64,000 nucleotides of DNA. Origin: Diphasiastrum complanatum. Its lineage: Eukaryota > Streptophyta > Lycopodiopsida > Lycopodiales > Lycopodiaceae. How positions within the stretch are numbered: the first letter of the stretch is position 1; each line of letters opens with the position of its first letter. The DNA is taken from NCBI GenBank assembly GCA_029204225.1, contig CM055109.1:33807167-33871166 (forward strand), in the 5' to 3' direction. Below the pieces are notes generated by a model. The model saw only the letters and a program-made list of their open reading frames with translations, did not search any database and was not told the origin of the DNA. Positions 1 through 11,125 of the stretch are shown here, one piece after another. The translations under genes and the position numbers were made by a program.

Positions 1-371
1 GTCATGTCAAAATTCGGCAGATAGCATTGTCTTGGCCTCTCTATCAGAGCGGTATTGTTGCTGAAAAGCAATGTATCATCCACGTACAAAGTGATAATGA
101 TAAAAGACGGTTGCACTGCTTTGAAGTAAATGTTTGAATCTGAAGAGCTAGGTGTGTAGCCGTGATCAATAAGAAAAGTATTGATCCTTTGAAACCATGC
201 TCGAGCATATTGCTTCAAGCCATATAGTGCCTTATGGAGTTTACACACATGATTGTATTTACCCTTGATAATATAACCTTCGGGTTGCACCATGTAAATG
301 TCTTCTTCGATAACTCCATTGAGATATGTTGTCTGTACATCCATTTGATGTATTCCAAATCTGCTGGATTT
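1..371 (-). pseudogene. Copia reverse transcriptase fragment
   Basis: The minus strand encodes the palm region of a Ty1/copia reverse transcriptase: the DVQT-YLNG-EEDIYM stretch is followed by the KALYGLKQ-AW region and a YVDD active-site box at about 75-88. The frame leaves the window on the left, so the C-terminal half is not visible. It is the same family as the remnant at 41562-42969. At about 371 the reading breaks off into an oppositely oriented RNase H segment, and the rest of the element resumes at 722. It cannot make a functional enzyme as it stands. Confidence 0.85.
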
Positions 372-735
372 TACAATACCTAAAGGGCACTTCAGATTTT
401 GGCATCACCTACAGAGGCGACACAGACTTCAATTTGCAAGCATACAGTGATGCCAACTGGGCAAGTAATAAAGATGATTGCAAATCAGTATCAGAAGGTT
501 GTTTTCTATTATGCAAAGAGGCTGTCAATTGGATATGTAAGAAACAATCCATAATTGCTCAATCATCATGTGAGTCTGAGTACATAGCAGCATCCAAGGC
601 CACCAACGAAGCTATATGGCTAAGAAGTATTCTTGGAGAGATTGGTGCAGAACAGGCAGGACCAACAGTGACAAATGATAGCAAAAGTCTAATAGAAGAA
701 TGCTTGACTACTAGACTGAAGGCTCAGTGTAATTG
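372..735 (+). pseudogene. Copia RNase H fragment, opposite orientation
   Basis: The plus strand encodes a copia RNase H: an LQYLKGT-DFGITY lead-in, the YSDANWASNKDD motif carrying the first catalytic Asp, a KKQSIIAQSSCESEYIA motif with the catalytic Glu, and a downstream NDSKS motif with another Asp. It lies within a minus-strand copia whose RT is interrupted exactly here. The left junction is near 371. The right junction is near 722, where the minus-strand NYTE segment resumes, so the last few plus-strand codons overlap it. It resembles the RNase H of a different copia subfamily from its host (compare NWASCKDD near 52620), which suggests an inserted fragment rather than a simple inversion. 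Confidence 0.8.
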
Positions 736-2504
736 ATGTTCTATACCTGAGAAAATCCTCTGGCGACAAGTCATGTCTTTCTCCTGTTGATGCTTCCATC
801 TGCATTGTACTTGACTTTGAAAATCCATTTGCAATCAACTACGTTTCTGCTAGCAAGTAATTCGACAATTGTCCATGTTTGGTTCTTGATAAGAGATGAA
901 TACTCTTTATCCATAGCTTCTTTCCAGAGATCTAAATCAGGCTGATTGAGTGCATCTTGGACAGACGTCGGTTTCTAAACAAGGTAAGCTGCAGACTCGT
1001 CGATATACTGGTTAGGTGGTCTGCTAGTTCTTGAAGATCTTCTGGGTAATAGGAGAAGTTAATCATTTTGATACTGTAGTTGCTGAACTGCAACATCATC
1101 ATCTTCTGATTCGTCGTTGATTTGTTGTTCATCAGAAGTAGAAGAGCTTGGACCTTCAATGGGAATAGTCGACTGAGGAACTAGAAAGTTCAATGCTTAG
1201 GAGAATCTGATAGGTCGGCTACATGGGGACTGCCCTTTCCTTTGAGGTCTTGAAACTGATCTTCGATGAAGATGACATCCTGGCTAGTGAATATCTTCGA
1301 CTCGATGGGATTGAATAACTTACCAAAAATTCAGACTCACAAACCAAATAATATAAAGCCTTGATCTGAAGTAGTGTAGCTGATGAAAACACATTTGATA
1401 CTCTGGAAGTTGAGCTTCTTCCTGAGATCACGAGGAATCTGTGCAAAAAGTAGTACATCCAAAAACTCGTAAGTTTGATAAAGAAAGTTTAGTACCTGTC
1501 CAAACTTCAAAGGACCTTTAGTAGGACATATAGTCTGAATATAGGTTGCTATTGAAACAGCTTTAGCCCAAAAGCACTTCGAAAGTGTAACATGTGATAA
1601 CATGCACTTGGCCGATTTGATTAAGGTTTTGTTCTTTCTCTCAACAAGACCATTTGACTGAGGCGAATAGGAGGTAATGTATTGTTGCTCAATGTCGTTG
1701 CTAAGGCAATACTCCTTGAATTCGGTGGAGATGTATTCTCCCCCATTATCTGACCTCAGTGCTTTGATTCGTTTGGCGGTTTGATTCTCAGCATGCTCTT
1801 TGAATTGTCTGAATTTGATGAAAGCCTCTTATTTATGTTTAATAAAATAAACAACTGTTCTTTTGGAGAATTTGTCAATAAAGGTAATGAAATACTTTGC
1901 ATCTAGCAATAAAGGAGTTTGTATAGGTCCACACATATCTGTATGAACAACGTCTAACAGACCTTTTGCTGCATGCATATGGTTTGATCAAAAAGGAATC
2001 CTAGCCTGCCTTCCAAAGATGCAGCTATGACAGACAAGGAGATCGACTTTACAAGAAGGATAGTCGAGATCAAGGACCATGGACTGTTTGGACATGTTCA
2101 AAATAGATGCATGATTCACGTGTCCTAAGCGATGATGCCATAGTATGCCCAAGGCTTGACTAGACTCAGAATATCAGTGTGTCAATCTATATAAGTAACT
2201 ATGCCTCTTGTCGAGTGCAAGGATCTTATTACTCCTATCAATAATTTTGTATTGATCAGATTCAAATTCTACCTTATGACCTAAATCTGTAATTCTACTT
2301 ACTGATAACAGATTTGTAGAGATTTTAGGAACATATAAGACCTTTGATAGTAATTTGAATTAATCATGTTGAAATCGCAATCTTACAATACCTTCACCTT
2401 CAATAGTGTGAGTACTATTGTCACGACGATGAACAAATTTCTTCGTGTTGTAAGGCGTATAGGAGTTGAAGATCTCACATTGATTGGTCATGTGTTGAGT
2501 TGCA
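722..2504 (-). pseudogene. Copia protease-integrase-RT fragment
   Basis: Read on the minus strand from 2504 to 722, this is most of a copia pol region. It has a protease start (GATQHMTN, the DS of the DSG box lost at the junction), the linker ending in LLSVSRITDLGHKVEFES, the pre-integrase zinc motif (WHHRLGH ... CHSCIFG), an integrase core (HTDMCGP, LRSDNGGEYIS, NGLVERKN), the proline-rich linker and the N-terminal RT fingers (WKEAMDKEY, CKWIFKVKYNADGS). Several frameshifts and in-frame stops break it. Close paralogue of 41562-42969. At the 2504/2505 edge it abuts the gypsy derivative. Confidence 0.85.
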
Positions 2505-2517
2505 CCCACTACAATTT

Positions 2518-2535
2518 TGGCGTCGTTGCCAAGGA
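2518..2535 (+). other. Primer binding site, tRNA-Asp type
   Basis: The sequence differs by a few bases from the 3' end complement of plant tRNA-Asp used by Athila/Tat-type gypsy elements. It lies five bases after an LTR end, as at 18623-18640. Confidence 0.65.
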
Positions 2536-2752
2536 GCTACGCCAATTTTTCAGTTTACAGATTCTTTTGGCCAACTTTCAAATTTGTAAACTTGTCAAAA
2601 ACCAAAAACTTCCAGATTTTTTATTTTTCTGCCCTGTTTGATTCATTTTTCACCCAACCTTCCATTCTCTATAATTCCATCTAAATAGCTAGAGTTGTAG
2701 AGCATTGAAAGAGCTTTTTAAAGATATAATTCTTTTCTCATTTCGTTAAGTA

Positions 2753-2971
2753 TTGAAGAAGTTACAAATTCTTGAAAATGTCAAAAAAAAAAGAATTTCT
2801 TTAACCTTGTCATTAGCTTCCACAATGTCATTGCTAGCAGCTGCACCTATCTACAAGGATCAACATCAACAAGCATTATCTTGGGATCTTTTTTTGGATG
2901 GTGTCGACTATCCATTTGTCAATGAACAAGGTTATCATGAATGGCCACCAGACCCATATGGCTATTATTGA
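2753..2971 (+). CDS. Short ORF inside the deleted gypsy element
   Basis: A 72-residue ORF spans the core between the leader and the polypurine tract. It starts with a lysine-rich stretch and ends in an acidic, aromatic tail (WPPDPYGYY). I do not recognise it as a retroelement domain. It may be the remains of an internal reading frame left by the deletion, or chance coding. The start assigned by ORF calling may be a non-ATG codon, so there is no strong evidence of translation. Confidence 0.2.
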   Translation: MKKLQILENVKKKRISLTLSLASTMSLLAAAPIYKDQHQQALSWDLFLDGVDYPFVNEQGYHEWPPDPYGYY

Positions 2972-3034
2972 GATTTTGCATTCAAGCTTCGAGGTCGGTG
3001 TCGTGGGACCTCCACCAGTTTTGGTGGGGGGTAC

Positions 3035-3567
3035 TGTTGGAGGGTTTGCGGATATACAGGTAACCTTAACCCTAGCTAATAAGTGAGAGGGATTTGGCAC
3101 CTTGCGTGTGTAAGTCCAACCTGATGATCACATAGTTATTTGATTAGTTACAAGTCAATAAAATGACTTTAGGCCTTTTTGCGAGACTTTTAATGTCGCT
3201 GGCCTAAATGTCAAGTTAGTGAATAAAGTCGGGGTTCCCACTAAATTTCAATTTCAAATTGGTTCTCTCCAATTTTGAATGGGTTCCCACTCTTTTTTAA
3301 ATTTGAATAGTTAGGGAAGTAGAAATGGGCCAATAGGATTTTGAGGCTAAGGCCCTCCTCTCCACCATAAAAAGGGACAAAGTCGAGTTGCTCCTCATGT
3401 TCAAATCTTCATTTCAATACAAGCATATTGGTTCTCTTATGGAATGGACTTGTGAATGTCCTTGCTCTCCAACTCTATTCCTCCATCTCTCATGCTTTTG
3501 TTGTATTTGCTAATTGTTGGATTTAAATATTATTGGGATTTATATTTCTTACGTTTTTTTTTTTTTT

Positions 3568-3652
<85 letters not shown>

Positions 3653-3872
3653 AGCTATTATCATGATGAATCTTAGGGTTAATGGATGTAGTGTTAATGC
3701 TTAGTGTTAATGGATGTTAGAGTTAGATGTGGATCTTCCATACATGCTGAATTTTGAGATATGTTATCGCTCTCATGGGATCGAACCTACGCGTGACAAC
3801 TAACTTCATCTCCTTGATGCTTGAGTGCTTGGATCTGGGGTCGAGGATAGGATAGGAAATAAACCCACTACA
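3035..3872 (+). repeat. Gypsy LTR (3' copy), 838 bp
   Basis: It starts TGTTGGAGGG immediately after a polypurine tract and ends CCCACTACA. It aligns along its length with 17783-18618, including a TATA-like CCATAAAAAGG near 3364, the (AG)n tract, and the region with GAACCTACGC near 3783. A 5' fragment of the same LTR is at 55951-56125. Confidence 0.85.
3571..3650 (+). repeat. (AG)n microsatellite within LTR
   Basis: Forty uninterrupted AG units directly follow a run of 16 T and GGG. It is at the equivalent LTR position to the tract at 18284-18388. Small ORFs predicted across it are artefacts. Confidence 0.97.
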
Positions 3873-3950
3873 AAATACCAGCACAAAAAAGGTATAGATA
3901 AGGTTCAAATATTATGTTCATGAGAGTTTGAAAAGCGGCAAGAGCTTTAG

Positions 3951-4560
3951 TTAATCTGAAAGACATAACTTTGAGCTTATAGTGTCCCTTGTCAGTTCAA
4001 AAGTTGTCTTATGTTGATCCTCTTGTCTGACTTTGATTTGATGGTATCTCGAGTGTAGATCTATTTCCGAAAAAACACCAGCTTCTTTCAAAGCAAACAA
4101 CTGGTCATCTACCCTAGGAATACAATATCTATTCTTGATGGTAATTTTGTTGAGAGCTCGATAATCGACACACATCTTGAACATTCCATCTTTTTTCTTC
4201 ACAAGTGACTTACTTCAAACAATAAATTCATGTGAGAGTAACTATTGAACTTGTTTGTGCACTTCTTCTTTTTCTACTCTTGATAGTCTGTAAGATGGCA
4301 AGTTGATCGATTTAGACCATGGTTCCATTTTCAATGGTATGATCCATGAATCCTCCTTGATCGAAGTTGGTTGTCACATTTCCCAGAGTTTTAAGCCATT
4401 CCACTCCTAGTATAGCGTCAATTGGACCCAACTCCACTATATGGAAGCTTGTTTTAAAGGTATAATCTCTTATTTGCAAAGTAATCATAGGAGTGGTGTT
4501 GTTATAAGGAATGATTACTCCATTCACGATTTGAACTTTCATCTTATCAGAAGAATCCAA
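3951..4560 (-). pseudogene. Gypsy protease-RT fragment
   Basis: From 4560 to 4312 the minus strand reads like the end of a gypsy aspartic protease and its linker (ELGPIDAILGVEWLKTLGNV). From 4202 to 3951 it reads like the RT fingers/palm (KKDGMFKMCVDYRALNKIT, then FSEIDLHSRYHQIKV, which carries the first catalytic Asp). The two parts are in different frames with a gap of about 110 bp, so the piece is broken. It ends close to the 3' LTR at 3872 and no matching LTR is seen. It is a different gypsy subfamily from the element at 6140-8612. Confidence 0.8.
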
Positions 4561-5400
4561 AGATGTAATCGACTATTAAAGAAGTTGTGTGTGCTACCAC
4601 TCTATTAAGCAAAATACAAAATGTTTAATTCGAATGGTATTCATAGAAATTTTACAGAGGTTTAAAATAGTGAAAGAACGAACACTTGGATAGGTTCCTA
4701 ACTATGCTTAGTTGCTAGTTTAGATGCTTTTCTAACACTACACTAACTCTAACCCACTTAACACTACTCCTCCTAACATTAACATCCAAGAATGACGGTG
4801 AAAAGAGGTGAAAGAGAGAGAGTTAGAGGGAGGTTAGCTCATGTGCTCATCATAACATACAAATGGAAAAACATTTAACTATTAGAAAGCAAGAACTATG
4901 GCAAATGGAAATCAATAAGCAAACATAATGAAAAGTAAGAGCATGCAACAATAGCACATGAGGATGCTTGGCTCTCCAATTTGGTAAAGTCTCCTCCTCT
5001 CAAATAGCACCTTTTTATCTTTGGGGTGGCCCTTGCCCCTTGCTTCCTATTGGCTACTTGCAAGAAGTTGGGAATGAAATCCACACCCTTCAAAAGAAAC
5101 ACAAACTAATCTATGGTGCACAAAGAAGTGGACCCCACCTACCACCTTCTGACTTTTGACCATTTTACAAACTTAGAAACTTAAGTTAAGCTTAAACTTC
5201 GGCCTCTTAATATTATTTCAATTACATGGCCCAAAGTCAAGTTTATTCCAAAATAGATTATTTACAAGTGCTCATTGGGTATGGGCTTATACACGGAGGG
5301 GACGCCACGACCCTCGAAACTATTTCCGACTAATTTATTTATTTACACGGAATACCCACAATAGGGACTTCGACTTGAAGTAGTGTTGTCCCTCGGCACT
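4561..5400. other. No gene recognised
   Basis: AT-rich sequence without a coherent domain-bearing frame. Short ORFs here look like chance. The right end near 5290-5400 is richer in GC and leads into the unrecognised minus-strand ORF. It may be decayed LTR or UTR sequence, but no paired repeat was found in the window. Confidence 0.5.
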
Positions 5401-5407
5401 ATGGTGC

Positions 5408-6125
5408 TTAGTAAGGTCCGCGGATCTCTTTTCGTTGCCGGATGAGATAGCCCGCGATTTGCTCCATGAATTCTAAGCGCTTGCTACTTTTCGTATCCTT
5501 TGACTTGTGAAAGGACTTATGGACGTCGGTTAGCCAAAATTGGTCGATCCAAGCTTGGAATTTGTTGGGCCATGGATCACCTATCAATGCCACTCTATAA
5601 TACACTCGAACGATTGGAAGTTGGTCTTCCACTTTTTCAGACGACAGGGCTATGTTAGGATCAAAAAATATGGGAGGCAAACAATCATCCCGGGCATAAG
5701 TTGCGGCCGCGCGGACTGTGGGATTGGGGCAATTAGGATATGTTTTGGAAATTTGAACGAGAGCCCTCTTGGCATCTACGTCCATGCCCCATCCGTATTC
5801 CAAATGGATTTTTGGCCAGTTAAGTGTCGTCACCGTAATCGTTTTCAGAGGTGTGCCACATTCCGCCCGTGAATAGGGGAACTGTGGGATGATTCTTAGC
5901 TAGCGCGGACTCGTCACATAAGCTCTGATGGCCTCTGAATTTTTTTCAAAATGTTGTTGCCGCCATTCTGGTTGTGGAGCCAGTGCTAAAAGATAGGCCA
6001 ACTTGTTGTCTTTGATGTCCTTGGCCATAAATGAGAATTGATAGTCGTCGCGTGAGGACTCATAGGGGTGTTGGACCAAGTAGGCATTGATTGCATCCTC
6101 CACCGTCTTTGGTTTGCAGAAGGAT
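5408..6125 (-). pseudogene. Unrecognised protein-like ORF, one in-frame stop
   Basis: One minus-strand frame stays open from about 6125 to 5408 except for a single TAG near 5897, giving about 235 residues. The composition looks like a real soluble protein (EDAINAYLVQHPYESSRDD, LAPQPEWRQQHFEKNSEAI, VRAAATYARDDCLPPIFFDP, KFQAWIDQFWL). I recognise no catalytic motif, membrane segment or signal peptide. It lies directly downstream of a gypsy integrase on the same strand, so it could be an extra ORF carried by that element, a captured host segment, or an adjacent host gene piece. No function is assigned. Confidence 0.45.
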
Positions 6126-6139
6126 CGACTAGCAGAGAT

Positions 6140-7217
6140 GGATCGATATCCTTGAGATGTTGAAGCTTGGCGCTCCTCTTGGCTTTGGCTTTAATATATC
6201 ACTTGACTGGTGTCCAGGCCCTGGTCTTGTACATTGGCCTCTACTGCATTTGAGTCTTGATCTTGACTTTCTAGCCTCGTTGCTTGTTTGCCTTTGTCTT
6301 GCTTGGAACTTGCCAGTTTCTTACATATCATGTAGGAAATCCGCTACCTTCTGAAACTTGATCGTCTGAGTCTCTACCGCAATGGGTGACCTAGGCTCAA
6401 ATCCGTACATAAGCATGAACGGGTAGCCGAATGCTTACTACTGTTATAGACAAACTCGATCAATGGAAGATACTTCTCTCAATCAGATTGTCGTCGAGAA
6501 ACATATGCCCGAAGCATTTGTTCCATCGTCTGATTTGTTCTTTCCGTCTGTCCATCCCCATCTCAAGATGATTAGAAGAACCCAAGCTCATAGTCATCTC
6601 TAGTTTAGCAAACACGGCCGACCAAAAGTGACCGTTGAACTTTGGATCACGATCGCTTACGATATCACTTGGTAATCCGTAAAGCCTAAACAGACAATCT
6701 ACAAATATCTGAGCTAAATCAGAAGCCTTTGCGGTGGTCTTTATCGGAATAAACGTAGCCAATTTGGCCACAACCCAAATTGCATCATGTTGTTTATTCA
6801 TCAGCGGTAAACCAACCACAAAATCCATGGAAATACTATCCCATCGCTTATCTGAGATATCCAATGGATGCAATAAACCGCCAGCCTTATGGCGTTCAGC
6901 TTTATTCAATTGGCATTGGTCACACTTGACCACATAAGATTCTACAAAGGGCTTGAGTAAAGAATTTTATTTTTAATAACATCCACATCAGGCACATAAA
7001 CCTTTCCTTTCCTGAACAAAAGTCCATTACGGATAGAGAAGTCATCAACACCCTTTAAATCCTTCCCCCCAGATTGATCACCATGATCATCAGTCCCGCT
7101 TGATGTGACTGCTAGAACCCTATTCCAGATTGGTCTATAATGTGGGTCTTTCTCACAAAGACCTCTCAGGGAGAGATAAAAGCCTATGCTGATCTCAGTG
7201 AAGGAAAGTTCGTTCAC
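6140..7217 (-). pseudogene. Gypsy integrase region
   Basis: Three minus-strand frames are joined by frameshifts. 7217-6942 covers the RNase H-integrase linker. 6933-6460 has the end of the zinc-binding domain (CDQCQLNKAERHK), then the core with the first Asp (SMDFVVGLP) and second Asp (VSDRDPKFNGHFW). The HPETDGQTER box carrying the third acidic residue is split by a frameshift near 6560. 6460-6140 reads like the integrase C-terminal region (FMLMYGFEPRSPI, then a basic, Lys-rich tail). It continues the RT upstream on the same strand. Confidence 0.85.
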
Positions 7218-7226
7218 TTCACTAAT

Positions 7227-8612
7227 TCAACTAAGTGCATCAACCTCTTGATTAGATGAACCTTTGATATACCGCACTTCAAATTCTTGCATGAGTTTTG
7301 CCCATCTGGCCTTACGACCTCTCAAATCATTTTGATTACAAAAATACTCTAAAGGTTGGTGATCTGTATTAACCACGAACTTATTACCATACAGGTAATG
7401 CCTCCATGATTTCAAAGCATGGATCACTGCAAAAAGCTCTTTTTCATGCGTAGTATATCTGACCTGCGCATCAGTTAGTTTCTTACTTTCAAAGGCAACG
7501 GGCTGGCCCTCCTGTAAGAGAATAGCTCCAATAGTCGTATCACTCATGTCAATGTTAATGACGAATGACAAATCTGGATCTGCTATTCTCAAGACTGGAG
7601 CTGAGGCAATTAGAAGCTTGAGTTCCCGAAAACTCTCATCTAACTTCTCATTCCATCTGATGGGAGGACTTAGCCTACCTTTGCGGCTTTTCACTCCTTT
7701 CAACATATTGTTGAGAGGTGTAGCAATTTTCGAGTATTCCTCTGCAAATCTACGAAAAAACGTAGTGAAACCTAAGAATGACTTAAGTTCACGAACCGTT
7801 TTAGGGACTGGCCATTCCACTACCATCTTCACCTTTTCCTCGTCATTTTTGATCCCAAAAGAGGTGTTCTTATGACCAAGGTAAAGAAGTTTATTTTTAA
7901 AGAATTCGCACTTTGATTCCTTTGCATAAAGCTTCTCTTGTCTTAAGATACATAAGACAGTACGAAGATGCTTAGCATGCTCTTTGAGTGTTCTGCTATA
8001 GATCAAAATATCATCCAGAAACACTACTACAAACTTCTCCAAATATGGACAAAATAAATCGTTCATCATTTGCTGGAAAGTAGCTGGAACATTAGTTAAG
8101 CCAAAGGGCAAAACAAGAAACTCGTAGTGGCCAAACCTGGTCCTATAACCGGTTTTAGATACATCTTCTGGATGTATCCTGATCTAATGGTATCTCGTAC
8201 ATAGATCAATTTTTGTGAAGTATTTAGCTCCATTCAACCGATCTATGAGATCATCCATTCTGGGCAACGGGTATTTATTTTTTTTCGTAAGTTTGTTCAG
8301 ACCCTTGTAATCTACACAACCGAAAACCCCCATCTTTCTTATCCTTAAGAAGGACAGGTGCTCTCCATGGAGATTTACTTGGTCTAATGTGTCCTATCTT
8401 GAGATATTCCTCAATCTGCCTAGCCACTTCCTCCTCTTCCTTTTGACTAAACCGATATGGTTGTTTGAAGATAGGACGACTATTGGGGACAAAAGATCTA
8501 TCTTATGGTCCACTGACCAGGAGGGTGGTAGTCCGTAAGGTAGCTGTTTTGAAAAATTTTCACTAAACTCTTGTTTCAAATCTTGCAGTACCTGTTGTTC
8601 CTTATGTGAACT
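7227..8612 (-). pseudogene. Gypsy reverse transcriptase-RNase H region
   Basis: From 8612 down, the minus strand has the protease-RT linker (FSENFSKQLPYGLPPSW), RT fingers (KKDGGFRLC, broken by frameshifts around 8330-8120), then an intact 294-residue frame from 8111. That frame holds the palm with an FLDDILIYS active site, the connection motif (VRELKSFLGFTTFFRRF) and a plant gypsy RNase H (VINIDMSDTTIGAIL, THEKELFAVIHAL, NTDHQPLEYF). The right edge at 8612 is where the nested copia inserted. The frame resumes at 14298, so this is the same gypsy element. Confidence 0.9.
8608..8612 (+). repeat. Target site duplication GAACT, left
   Basis: GAACT occurs here and again at 14293-14297. Joining the two flanks over one copy restores the minus-strand gypsy protease-RT linker, which supports insertion of the copia at this point. 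Confidence 0.8.
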
Positions 8613-8614
8613 AG

Positions 8615-8884
8615 TTAGAATTAAAGTAGAATTATTGTGTTACTGTACTATGGGTCCTATCAATGGATAAGGATCAGTTGGCCTCGGCACGAGGCAAGTC
8701 GACGAGACACGCGCCCCGCCAACGGCAACCTGGGTCATGCATGGTTTGCCTGAGTGAACAACTATATATATAGTGTAATTTCATTTTGAGAGATACAGTT
8801 GCTATGTGAGCTTGTTGTGGAGAGTATTTTCTGTTTGTGTTACTGTGTAGCATGATCTGTGTTCCTGTGCAAAGCAAATTCTAA
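8615..8884 (+). repeat. Copia 5' LTR, 270 bp
   Basis: Begins TTAGAATT and ends AATTCTAA, an 8-bp terminal inverted repeat in place of the usual TG...CA. It contains a TATA-like ACTATATATATAG near 8760 and matches 14020-14290 throughout. Confidence 0.85.
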
Positions 8885-8886
8885 GT

Positions 8887-8897
8887 TGGTATCAGAG
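8887..8897 (+). other. Primer binding site, initiator Met tRNA
   Basis: TGGTATCAGAG, two bases after the LTR end, is the standard plant copia primer site. Confidence 0.85.
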
Positions 8898-9850
8898 TCG
8901 TACAGGGAGTGTACACAGTACAGCATCGTCGTTGAAGAGAGCTTCGGGAGAACTGTCTTCTGAGAGTTCGGGGTTTACGGCGGGTTGAAGACAGAAAGAG
9001 AAGCACTGGTGCACGGTTTCCAGTTTATAGAGGCTTGCTAAGCTCAGCAGAAGGATTATTAGCCTGTGCATAGCATCAGACATGAAAAATTTTGGTGAAA
9101 ATTTGACAATTTTGAAGCAAGCTGAAAATTGAAACCGCTTGGGGTTACAATTTTTATACATAACTGGTGATTTCTTCGTTGTTTGTGCACCGTTTTGGAT
9201 GTCGTAAGGACAGGAAGGAAGCTAATCACATTGTCAACCAAGCATGGAGAGATTCTAAGGTTTATGTCAGAGATTTGTCTCCACATAATTAACCTAGCAG
9301 ATTTGCGGTAAAAAGGTGAAAAAAGCCACTTTGTCAAGTTGAGCTAAAATCATCGTCTCTCCACAGAATTTCCTGAGTGAACACTCTACAGTCTTGGAAT
9401 CAGTAGGGCGACCCTGCTCCAGGCCTCATATCGTGCTCAAATCGATCCACAGGCGAATTAGATCAAGAAAATTTGCATGTGGGGAGGCGCGGCCACAGAC
9501 AGGGTGGTCGCAGGCTGTTCGTGCAAGGAACTAGCATGAGAGCGTAGCGTCTGGAAGGCCATAGCAACTGTAAGAGCGCGGTTCAATGCCCAGATGCAGT
9601 TTGGACCTTTGGATGAGGTTTCAGATGCATCGACGGTCCAGAACTTGTGATGGGAGAGAAACGTGGACCACAAGATTTGGTTCAGCCATTGGATGGGCTT
9701 TGAACAGGGCCCTGAAGAAGTGAAGTGCATTTTGGCCTTCAACTTCATTAAAAATTTTCATACTAAAATTGGAGTTGGGTCCCTTTACAAGTGAAGAGTG
9801 AAATTTTTTCAAGGTGAAGAAACAGTTCAAAAACTAGAAAAGTCCCTATC
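8898..9850 (+). other. Copia untranslated leader
   Basis: About 950 bp between the primer site and the gag ATG. No conserved domain is visible on either strand; the minus-strand ORFs here look spurious. Confidence 0.6.
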
Positions 9851-11125
9851 ATGGGAGAGTCCATTTTGAGTGAAAGTAGCAAATTGGACGGGATTTCCAA
9901 CTATGCAGTGTGGAAATTCAAAATGAAAAACATACTGATGGAGAAAGACGTGTGGGAAGTCATCACAGGTGATGAAAGAAGGCAGCCAAATGAAGCAGAT
10001 ATCAAAGTGTTTGACAAAAAGATGAGGAAATCTTTGACCTTCATTAACTTGTCAGTGAAGGATCACATCATTACCCACATTTGTGATGTTGTTACACCCA
10101 GACAGGCATGGGATGTGCTAAAGGAGCAGTTCGAGACGTCAAATCTGTCAAGAATCATGTTTCTAAAGTCAAAGTTGAATAGTGCCCACATGGAACAACG
10201 AGAGCACATTCAGACGTACATGACCAGAATCAAGACAATGAGAGATAAACTGCATTCTATTGGTGAGTGCATACGTGATGTGGAGCTGGTGCACAATGCA
10301 TTGTGCGGCATTGCAGAACCCTATCAGATGTTTGTGAGCGGAATAGCATCAAGAGAAATATTGCCAACCTTTGACGAGCTCACAGGAATCTTGATGCAAG
10401 AAGAGCAACGGCGAGAAATGGTGAAAGCTAGACGTCAATATACTGACGATCAGGCACTTGCGACATGCCAAAAACAAGGCAAGGGCAAGGGCAAGAAGAA
10501 GTCTAAGCAGCAATTTGCCAAGTCTCAGGAGGATGAGGGATCTTTCAGTAAAACTAAGAAGAAAGACAAGTGCTTCCATTGTGGTAAAAAGGGCCATTGG
10601 AAATTCCTTGTGGAACAAGGCAAGGGGAAACCAAAACAAGCAGGTAACCTTGTCGATGAGGGTGAGATTCAAGACTCTAGCGTCTTCATATCTGCATTGT
10701 CATCTAATCAAGATGATCAAGCATGGTATATTGACCCGAGAGCCACAAGACACATGACAGGTAACAAGAATTGGTTCATTAGTTTGAAGGTGTTGGATAA
10801 TGGAACATCTGTTTCACAAGCAAATGATGAGGTGTGCAAGATCAAGGGGATAGGCATCGTTTCAATCCAACTACCTGATGGCAAAAGCAAGATGATCAGG
10901 GAGGTACTTTACGTACCAGGTTTGAAGAAAAATTTATTTTCTGTTGGAATCATTACTGATCAAAAGTTGAAAGTAGAATTCGCCCATGATCGTTGTTTTG
11001 TGAAGGATGTGAATCAAAAGTTCACAGTTATTGCGGATGGAATAAGAGAGCCCAATACAAAATTATACAGGCTGAATGCTACAATTAAAGAGCAACATGG
11101 ACTTGTATCATCCATTCCATCGTAA
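9851..11125 (+). pseudogene. Copia gag-protease
   Basis: The ATG at 9851 starts a typical copia gag (KLDGISNYAVWKFKMKNIL, then a helical UBN2-type capsid region to about residue 200). A Lys-rich linker and a zinc knuckle CFHCGKKGHW follow, but the knuckle lacks its last Cys because the sequence jumps to a Lys/Gln-rich segment. The protease follows, but its DSGAT box reads DPRATRHM, losing the Gly and Ser around the catalytic Asp. The frame ends at a TAA (11123-11125), beyond which the same frame continues as integrase, so the stop is a premature nonsense codon. Confidence 0.85.

Larger units (their letters stand above)
2505..3872 (+). mobile_element. Internally deleted gypsy-type LTR element
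   Basis: The unit starts with the last nine bases of an LTR (CCCACTACA, 2505-2513). A primer binding site TGGCGTCGTTGCCAAGGA follows at 2518-2535, then about 500 bp of leader and core, a purine-rich tract (TTTGGTGGGGGGTAC, about 3020-3034) and a complete LTR (3035-3872). Gag, protease, RT and integrase are absent. The 5' LTR is almost wholly missing because the copia remnant adjoins at 2504. It is the same family as the LTR and leader at 17783. This is a non-autonomous deletion derivative; the boundaries are seen directly, and how it arose is inferred. Confidence 0.75.

Noticed and set aside
3456-3653. ORF ending in a long RERERE run
   Set aside because: It is the (AG)n microsatellite read in frame. 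No domain precedes it.
9059-9830. Minus-strand ORFs in the copia leader
   Set aside because: No domain, and they lie in an untranslated leader opposite to the element's transcription.
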